Positions 24,887-30,245 of a stretch of DNA of 30,245 bases are shown piece by piece. The notes beneath the pieces are model-generated. The model searched no databases, had not been told where the DNA came from, and worked only from the letters and a program-made list of their open reading frames with translations. Made by a program: the position numbers and the translations under genes. The stretch's first letter is position 1. Every line of letters begins with the position of its first letter. Origin of the DNA: CAYUCY01 sp964443525 (lineage in GTDB: Bacteria; Pseudomonadota; Alphaproteobacteria; Caedimonadales; Caedimonadaceae); contig CAYUCY010000012.1 of assembly GCA_964443525.1 (NCBI GenBank), forward strand, positions 1-30,245, in the 5' to 3' direction.

Positions 24887-25831
24887 GTGAAGAAACAACT
24901 TCTGATCATTGCTGGCCCTACCGCATCAGGAAAATCAGCATTGGCTATGGACTTGGCCCGTCGTCTTCGAGGATGTCTTATCAACGGAGACAGTATCCAG
25001 ATCTATGACGATCTTCCGCTTTTAAGTGCGGCTCCCTCGAAAGACGACAAACGCAAGATTCCCCATAGACTTTACGGTGTCTTAAAGCCATCGGAGGACT
25101 GCAGTGTTGCAGAGTGGCTTACCCTTTCTTGTCGAGAGATAAGACAGTGCCATCGAGAAGGCCTTCTCCCTATCGTTGTCGGAGGAACAGGTCTTTACTT
25201 GAATGCCCTCCTTAAAGGTCTGAGCTTCTTCCCCGAGATTGATCCCAGCCTCAAAAAGCAAGCTTGTGAAGATCTCACGGTCTTGGGGTATCAAGAAATT
25301 TATCGTCGTCTTGTGACTCATGATCCACGTCTTCAAGAAAAGGTCAAACCAGCCGATCGTCAACGTATCAGCCGGGCCTGGGAAATCTTAAAGACGACAG
25401 GTAAATCGATTCTCTCTCTGGTCGAGGTGAATCCTCCCGAAGATCCTCTGCCAGAGGTTGAAAAAATCGTCATCTTGATTCTGCCGCCCAAGGATCAACT
25501 TGTCTCAAAAGCGAAACATCGTTTGAAAAAAATGTTTCAGGAAGGGGCGATTGAGGAGGTAAAAAACCTTCTTACAAAGAAGATTCATCCCCGCTCAACC
25601 CTTTTAAAAGCCATTGGCGTTCCTGAACTATCGGCTTACCTGAAGGGAGAGATTTCGCTTGAAGAGGCCTTCGAGGAAGCGAAAAAGGCTACCAATCGAT
25701 ACATCAAAAGACAACTCACCTGGTTTCAGACGCAATTGAAAGCAGACATCATTCTTGAAAAATTATATGAGCAAAACTCTTTTCCAGAGCTCGAAATAAT
25801 GCTAAAACAACAACATCTCTTGAAAGAGTGA
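24887..25831 (+). CDS. miaA: tRNA dimethylallyltransferase
   Basis: Adds a dimethylallyl group to A37 of tRNAs reading UNN codons. 314 residues from a GTG at 24887, close to the 316 of E. coli MiaA; AGGCGG lies 7 bases upstream. The frame is open 60 codons further, but that stretch is antisense to the GT39 gene and basic, so it is not counted. Motifs: P-loop AGPTASGKSALA (about 8-19), NGDSIQIYDDLP (the catalytic Asp region), GGTGLYLNALL, and the RRQLTWFR-like KRQLTWFQT near the C-terminus. It precedes mreB by 63 bp in the same direction. Confidence 0.95.
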   Translation: MKKQLLIIAGPTASGKSALAMDLARRLRGCLINGDSIQIYDDLPLLSAAPSKDDKRKIPHRLYGVLKPSEDCSVAEWLTLSCREIRQCHREGLLPIVVGGTGLYLNALLKGLSFFPEIDPSLKKQACEDLTVLGYQEIYRRLVTHDPRLQEKVKPADRQRISRAWEILKTTGKSILSLVEVNPPEDPLPEVEKIVILILPPKDQLVSKAKHRLKKMFQEGAIEEVKNLLTKKIHPRSTLLKAIGVPELSAYLKGEISLEEAFEEAKKATNRYIKRQLTWFQTQLKADIILEKLYEQNSFPELEIMLKQQHLLKE

Positions 25832-25847
25832 TTCAATTTTATATTAC
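25820..25847 (+). promoter_or_regulatory. Candidate promoter of the mre operon
   Basis: TTGAAA (25820-25825), 16 bp, TATTAC (25842-25847), overlapping the end of miaA and about 48 bp before the mreB start. A modest match to sigma-70 promoters. Confidence 0.35.
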
Positions 25848-25894
25848 TTTCAAGAACTTAAAATTAATCTCGCCGATCAGTTAAAGAGGGATCA

Positions 25895-26935
25895 ATGTTT
25901 CGCAAACTCATGGGGTTGATGTCGTCCGATATGGGGATTGACTTGGGAACAGCCAACACACTTGTCTATGTTAAGGGCAAAGGAGTCGTTCTCAATGAGC
26001 CTTCCGTTGTTGCACGTGCCACCGTGAAGGGCCGGAATCAGGTGCTCGCCGTCGGTAACGAAGCCAAACAAATGGTCGGCAAAACACCCGGAAACATTCA
26101 AGCAATCCGCCCCTTGCGAGAGGGGGTGATTGCGGACTTCGAGGTGGCTGAGGAAATGATCAAACATTTTATCCACAAAGTTCACAACCGCCGTAGCTTC
26201 GTGAGCCCTCAGATCGTTGTTTGCGTCCCTTCAGGAGCAACAGCCGTCGAAAGGCGAGCGATCCAGGAGTCTGCGGAGAGTGCTGGCGCTGGTAAGGTTT
26301 ATCTTATAGAAGAACCTATGGCGGCCGCGATCGGAGCGGGCCTTCCTGTCACGGAACCCACAGGATCCATGGTTGTCGACATCGGCGGGGGCACGACGGA
26401 AGTCGCTGTCCTTTCCTTAGGTGGTATTGTCTTTGCAAGGTCCGTTCGCATCGGAGGCGACTCTATGGATGAGGCTATCATTTCCTACATCCGTCGTCAC
26501 CACAATCTCCTGATCGGAGAGACCACAGCCGAGCGTATCAAGAAAGAAATCGGCTCGGCCATGAAACCCGAACACGGAGACGGAAAAACCCTCTCCATCA
26601 AAGGACGAGATCAAATTTCCGGCATTCCGAAAGAAATCATTGTTGACGAACGTCAAATTGCCGAGAGCCTGGCAGAGCCCGTCTCGGGCATTGTTGAGGC
26701 GGTCAAAATAGCTCTCGAAAACACACCGCCTGAACTTTCCGCAGACATCGTAGATAAAGGGATCGTTCTGACAGGCGGCGGGGCTCTCCTTGCAAACTTG
26801 GATCAAGTGATTCGTAATGCTACGGGAGTTCCCGTGTCCGTTGCCGATGATGCTCTTTGCTGCGTTGCGATCGGCACGGGAATGGCACTTGAACATATCG
26901 ATACGATGAAAAGCGTTTTGGTGAATATGTATTAA
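25895..26935 (+). CDS. mreB: Rod shape-determining protein MreB
   Basis: Actin-like protein, 346 residues, that forms membrane-bound filaments and directs lateral wall synthesis. Seen motifs: phosphate-1 loop GIDLGTANTLVYVKGKG (about 14-30), phosphate-2 region DIGGGTTEVAVLSLGGI, and the adenosine motif VLTGGGALLANLD. AGAGGG lies 6 bases before the ATG. First gene of the shape operon mreB-mreC-mreD-mrdA-rodA, all in the same direction with gaps of 16 bp or overlaps. A functional elongasome indicates a rod-shaped cell with peptidoglycan, which is informative if the organism is an intracellular symbiont. Confidence 0.98.
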   Translation: MFRKLMGLMSSDMGIDLGTANTLVYVKGKGVVLNEPSVVARATVKGRNQVLAVGNEAKQMVGKTPGNIQAIRPLREGVIADFEVAEEMIKHFIHKVHNRRSFVSPQIVVCVPSGATAVERRAIQESAESAGAGKVYLIEEPMAAAIGAGLPVTEPTGSMVVDIGGGTTEVAVLSLGGIVFARSVRIGGDSMDEAIISYIRRHHNLLIGETTAERIKKEIGSAMKPEHGDGKTLSIKGRDQISGIPKEIIVDERQIAESLAEPVSGIVEAVKIALENTPPELSADIVDKGIVLTGGGALLANLDQVIRNATGVPVSVADDALCCVAIGTGMALEHIDTMKSVLVNMY

Positions 26936-26951
26936 AGACGAATGAGGTCGG

Positions 26952-27785
26952 ATGAAGTTCCTTTTTCCCCTCTCCGGCCGCGCATGGTCGTTTAAACGAA
27001 AAATTCAACAATTTTTAAAAGGAAAGAACCTTTATCGTATCCTTCTCTTTTTTTGCGCCCTTTTACTGCTTTACGGCTCTCACCGAAACTATGCTTGGGT
27101 CGCAGATCTTCAAAATACGACCCGTTCGATGATCTATCAACTGACTGGTTTTTTTTCCACTTCAAAAAGCCTGCTCCCCGCGCAAGAAGCGTCCCTTCAA
27201 GAGAGGTTGCATTTTTGGGAAAGCAAGGCCAGAATTTTTGCCTCTGAAAATCATAAACTAAAGCAACTTCTTCAAATTCCTCCTTCTCATTATAAAACGC
27301 TCCATGCACGGGTTATCGATTTTCTTCATAATGAATTCGGCGTTCAACTTCTCCTCAATGCCGGAAAAAATCAGGGAGTCACATTAAAGGCGCCCGTTAT
27401 TCTAGGACAGCAGGTTTTAGGAAGGGTGATCGAGGTTTCCGAAAATCATGCCCGCGTTATTTTATTGTTTGATCAATCTTCCAGAATTCCGGTTCTTTCG
27501 GAACAAGAACGTGCTCACGGCATTGTTTCAGGAGATGGTCTGAAGGGATTAACCCTTCACCTCCAAAAAGCGAGTTCCCATGTTCAACCCGGCGAAATCC
27601 TCCAGACATCTGGGATTGGCGGAATCTATCCACCTGGCCTTGAAGTCGGACGCGTTTCAAGAATCGAAGGAGGAAAAATTACTCTGTCGACCCCTCTCCC
27701 TTGGGACCAAGTTGAATACGTTGAAGTGCTTCTTGAAATCCCCCTTTTACCTGATGCAGCAGGAGAACTCCATGACGGCTCTTGA
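26952..27785 (+). CDS. mreC: Rod shape-determining protein MreC
   Basis: 277 residues: a basic cytoplasmic N-terminus, one membrane helix (about 28-43, YRILLFFCALLLLYGS), a coiled coil (about 75-105), then the periplasmic beta-barrel domains (about 110-270) with the family stretch ARVIDFLHN and NAGKNQGVTLKAPVI. MreC links MreB filaments to the synthases PBP2 and RodA in the periplasm. GAGG lies 5 bases before the ATG. Its end overlaps mreD by 14 bp. Confidence 0.93.
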   Translation: MKFLFPLSGRAWSFKRKIQQFLKGKNLYRILLFFCALLLLYGSHRNYAWVADLQNTTRSMIYQLTGFFSTSKSLLPAQEASLQERLHFWESKARIFASENHKLKQLLQIPPSHYKTLHARVIDFLHNEFGVQLLLNAGKNQGVTLKAPVILGQQVLGRVIEVSENHARVILLFDQSSRIPVLSEQERAHGIVSGDGLKGLTLHLQKASSHVQPGEILQTSGIGGIYPPGLEVGRVSRIEGGKITLSTPLPWDQVEYVEVLLEIPLLPDAAGELHDGS

Positions 27786-28278
27786 AACCCGACGTCGAAG
27801 TCTCCTTCTTTGGCTCTTGCAAGGAAGCAGCCCTTATTGGGTTATTGCTTTTTTCCTTGTGATCGGAGGAGCGGTTGATCTGTTTCTAACACCTGTCTTT
27901 CGCATCACGGAAACCTGTCTTTTTTACTTTGCTCTTTTTGCCTCCAATCGATTCCCTTATAGTTTTCTTTTCTTTCTTTCCCTTGCTTTTGATAGTTTTT
28001 CCGGCTTTCCTCTCGGCCTGCACGGATTGCTCTGGTCACCGGTCATTGCTTTTATTAAATCTCAAAATCGGTTTTTCTATAACAAGTCCTTTTTTATGAT
28101 TTGGTTCTTCTATGGGTTCTGCCAAGGGCTTTTTCTTGCGGGACGATTCTTTTCCAGTCTTTTTCTGTTTAAAAAGGAAATTAATCTCGACCTCGGGCTT
28201 ATCTCGGCCACCTTATCCATTCTCTTATTTCCGCTTTTGGCATCGTTCTTTTTCACCCTTTATAAGCGGACACAATGA
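27772..28278 (+). CDS. mreD: Rod shape-determining protein MreD
   Basis: 168 residues from the ATG at 27772, chosen because AGGAG lies 6 bases upstream; the frame is open 64 codons earlier but only as a shadow of mreC. Five or six membrane helices, the normal MreD pattern, with FDSFSGFPLGLHG as the most typical segment. Sequence conservation in this family is low, so the call rests partly on position between mreC and mrdA. It overlaps mreC by 14 bp and mrdA by 4 bp (ATGA). Confidence 0.88.
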   Translation: MTALETRRRSLLLWLLQGSSPYWVIAFFLVIGGAVDLFLTPVFRITETCLFYFALFASNRFPYSFLFFLSLAFDSFSGFPLGLHGLLWSPVIAFIKSQNRFFYNKSFFMIWFFYGFCQGLFLAGRFFSSLFLFKKEINLDLGLISATLSILLFPLLASFFFTLYKRTQ

Positions 28279-30101
28279 AAAAAAAGAAAACGGATCTCGA
28301 CAAGATCGAACGTCTTTTAACACGACGCACCTTCTTTCTAATGGGGGGAAAAGCTTTGCTGGGGACAACGCTCCTGGCTCGCCTCGGTTATCTTGGAATC
28401 ATTCGAGGTCCTCATTATCAAACCCTTGCGGATGAAAACCGGATCAAACTTCAACTCCTTCTCCCTCAAAGAGGAACTATCACAGATCGGTTGGGAATGG
28501 AGCTAGCTAACAGCGATCTCAACTATCAGCTTTCCATCACACCGGATGAAATTACAGACTTCGATTCCTGGGCTCACACATTAAAGACTTGCATTCTCTT
28601 CGAGGAGGGTGAATTCGAAACCCTTTTGGAAAAGATGAAAAAATCTCCTCGATACCGTCCTTTTCTCATGAAAGAGAGACTCCGTTGGGATGAAGTCTGC
28701 TCCATCGAGCTCCATCTTCCAGAGCTTGACGGTGTCGAAATTCAACAGATCCATAAACGTCGCTATCCCTACCCTTTTGAAACTTCCCACCTCATCGGCT
28801 TCGTTCAAATCCCTCAAGAAGGGGAAGAAGATGATGAGGCACTCTTAAGGCTTCCGGGATACAGAGTCGGGAAGACTGGCCTTGAAAAACTCTATAACGA
28901 CTCTCTTAAAGGAAAAGCGGGATATCGGGAGGTAGAAGTAAACGTTCATCGACGTATCATTCGTGATCTCTCTTATGAGGAAAGTGAACCGGGTGAGTCC
29001 CTCACTCTCAGTATTGACTTTGAAATCCAGAAGAAAATCTATGATCTTATGTCCGCCCATCAAAGCGGAGCCGCCCTTGTCATAGATGCTTGGACGGGCG
29101 AGCTCCTTGCTTATGTCTCATACCCGGGTTTTGACAGCAATCTTTTTGTCGACGGGATCTCGCAGGAGGATTGGAAAGCGCTTCAGGAGAATCCCGCCCG
29201 TCCTCTCACAAATAAAGCTATTCACGGCCTTTATGAGCCTGCCTCTACCTTCAAAAGCGTTGTCGCTTTAGCAGGCCTCGAAAGTCGGAAAATAACAGAA
29301 AAAACACATGTTTGGTGTAACGGTTATATTGAAGTCGGAGGGCACCGATTCCATTGCTGGAGCAGAGACGGCCACGGTTATGTCGACCTTGAACGCGCCC
29401 TTGCTCAATCATGTGACGTTTATTTCTATGAGGTCGGGCAAACGATCGGACATAAAGCCATTCTCTCCATGGCCGAGACCTTGGGACTCGGACAGATGAC
29501 GACTATCGAGTTGCCTGGAGAAAGATCTGGCTTGATTCCTTCCCAGGACTGGATGCAAAAACGTTTCAAGAGGTCTTGGCGTAAAGGAGACACTTTTTTA
29601 CTCTCAATCGGGCATGGTAATATGATGGTAACTCCTCTTCAACTGGCTGTCCTGCAAGCGCGGATGATAACGGGATATGAAGTTACCCCCACCCTTTTCA
29701 AAGCGGCGAAATCACGCCCTGATTTTCATCCGATCGACTTGAAGAAAGAGAACGTAAATTTAGTCCTCTCCGGACTTTCCCAAGTCGTCAATGAGCCTTG
29801 GGGTACAGGATTTCAGGCTCGCATTGAGGACCCGAGATTTCTAATGGCGGGCAAAACGGGCTCGGCACAAGTGCGCCGAATCTCTATGAAAGAACGTGCC
29901 TCCGGTGTCCTCAAAAATGATCAACTTCCCTGGCATTTGAGAGATCACGCTCTTTTTTTGGGGTATGCGCCCATTCACAATCCTCGCTACGTCTGCTCCG
30001 TGGTCATCGAGCACGGCGGTGGCGGCGGCCGTGCTTCGGCTCCCATTGCAAGGGATATTCTCTATCTTGTTCAAAAAAAGTACGAGAGAAGCACTGTATG
30101 A
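28275..30101 (+). CDS. mrdA: Penicillin-binding protein 2 (elongasome transpeptidase)
   Basis: 608 residues, the usual PBP2 length. A short basic cytoplasmic tail and membrane anchor (about 17-40), the dimerisation/pedestal domain (to about 240), then the transpeptidase domain with all three active-site motifs: STFK (324-327, nucleophile S324), SCD (379-381) and KTGS (527-530). It cross-links peptidoglycan during side-wall growth together with the glycosyltransferase RodA, which follows. Its ATG overlaps the stop of mreD and its TGA overlaps the start of rodA. Confidence 0.97.
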   Translation: MKKKKTDLDKIERLLTRRTFFLMGGKALLGTTLLARLGYLGIIRGPHYQTLADENRIKLQLLLPQRGTITDRLGMELANSDLNYQLSITPDEITDFDSWAHTLKTCILFEEGEFETLLEKMKKSPRYRPFLMKERLRWDEVCSIELHLPELDGVEIQQIHKRRYPYPFETSHLIGFVQIPQEGEEDDEALLRLPGYRVGKTGLEKLYNDSLKGKAGYREVEVNVHRRIIRDLSYEESEPGESLTLSIDFEIQKKIYDLMSAHQSGAALVIDAWTGELLAYVSYPGFDSNLFVDGISQEDWKALQENPARPLTNKAIHGLYEPASTFKSVVALAGLESRKITEKTHVWCNGYIEVGGHRFHCWSRDGHGYVDLERALAQSCDVYFYEVGQTIGHKAILSMAETLGLGQMTTIELPGERSGLIPSQDWMQKRFKRSWRKGDTFLLSIGHGNMMVTPLQLAVLQARMITGYEVTPTLFKAAKSRPDFHPIDLKKENVNLVLSGLSQVVNEPWGTGFQARIEDPRFLMAGKTGSAQVRRISMKERASGVLKNDQLPWHLRDHALFLGYAPIHNPRYVCSVVIEHGGGGGRASAPIARDILYLVQKKYERSTV

Positions 30102-30245
30102 CCTGGACCGAACGATTACAGAAAATCGACGTCAGAATTTTGCTTCTGATGACTTTTATTTCATCCATCGGCTTTTTAACCCTGTACTCAGCAGCAGGCG
30201 GCAGTTTATCGCCCTGGGCGTCCAAGCAGATGACCCGTTTTACGG
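30098..30245 (+). CDS. rodA: RodA, SEDS peptidoglycan glycosyltransferase, N-terminal part
   Basis: The first 49 codons before the window ends. MTWTERLQKIDVRILLLM is followed by a membrane helix with LYSAAGGSLSPWASKQMTRF, the stretch typical of alphaproteobacterial RodA. It starts in an ATGA overlap with mrdA. RodA polymerises lipid II in the elongasome. The rest lies outside the window. Confidence 0.9.
   Translation, partial: MTWTERLQKIDVRILLLMTFISSIGFLTLYSAAGGSLSPWASKQMTRFT

Noticed and set aside
27580..27771. 64-codon extension of MreD
   Set aside because: Lies inside mreC in another frame; the ATG at 27772 has a clear AGGAG.
1..30245. tRNA or rRNA genes, CRISPR arrays, insertion sequences, prophage genes
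   Set aside because: Intergenic regions were read for T-loop sequences, regularly spaced repeats and transposase motifs; none was found.

Overview
The window looks like a chromosomal segment of an alphaproteobacterium, probably a host-associated or intracellular one (Holosporales/Rickettsiales-like). The evidence is a long PstA with the N-terminal extension typical of alphaproteobacteria, a RodA start of alphaproteobacterial type, a metabolite:H+ symporter of the kind common in rickettsia-like endosymbionts, arginine catabolism genes, and several exported proteins of unknown function, one of them large and ankyrin-like. The lineage is an inference from gene content; no rRNA or marker search was possible.

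Layout. (1) 1-3102: phosphate uptake operon pstC(partial)-pstA-pstB-phoU. (2) 3115-4687: AT-richer accessory block with an exported PAF-acetylhydrolase-like alpha/beta hydrolase and an 82-residue exported protein that uses a TTG start behind a hairpin. (3) 4817-8823: a DHA2-type drug exporter (-), a 432-bp gene-poor gap, a small membrane protein (+), and a PhoD-like phosphatase gene (-) interrupted by one in-frame TAA exactly in its metal-site motif. (4) 8943-11219 (-): ada (alkylation repair) and an exported NagZ-like hexosaminidase. (5) 11220-13420: a promoter region with a palindrome and a 12-bp tandem repeat, then an autoinducer-binding protein of the LuxR type that lacks a DNA-binding domain, followed after 3 bp by a ProP-like symporter. 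(6) 13503-14408: LysR regulator. (7) 14476-17532 (-): exported ankyrin-like protein of about 1018 residues with a kinase-like catalytic-loop motif. (8) parC, then an exported glycine-proline repeat protein. (9) 20919-23055 (-): rocF-rocD, arginine to glutamate semialdehyde. (10) a GT39/ArnT-like membrane glycosyltransferase (-), diverging from miaA. (11) 25895-30245: the elongasome operon mreB-mreC-mreD-mrdA-rodA(partial), tightly overlapped.

How they fit: the core genes (Pst, ParC, MiaA, Mre/Mrd) are ordinary. The unusual content lies in the accessory genes between them. These include the HTH-less LuxR-type sensor apparently co-transcribed with a transporter, the exported ankyrin/kinase-like protein, the GP-repeat protein and the interrupted PhoD. 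Several first-listed start codons are replaced here by downstream starts with better Shine-Dalgarno sites (ankyrin gene, rocF, miaA, mreD, parC, GP-repeat gene).
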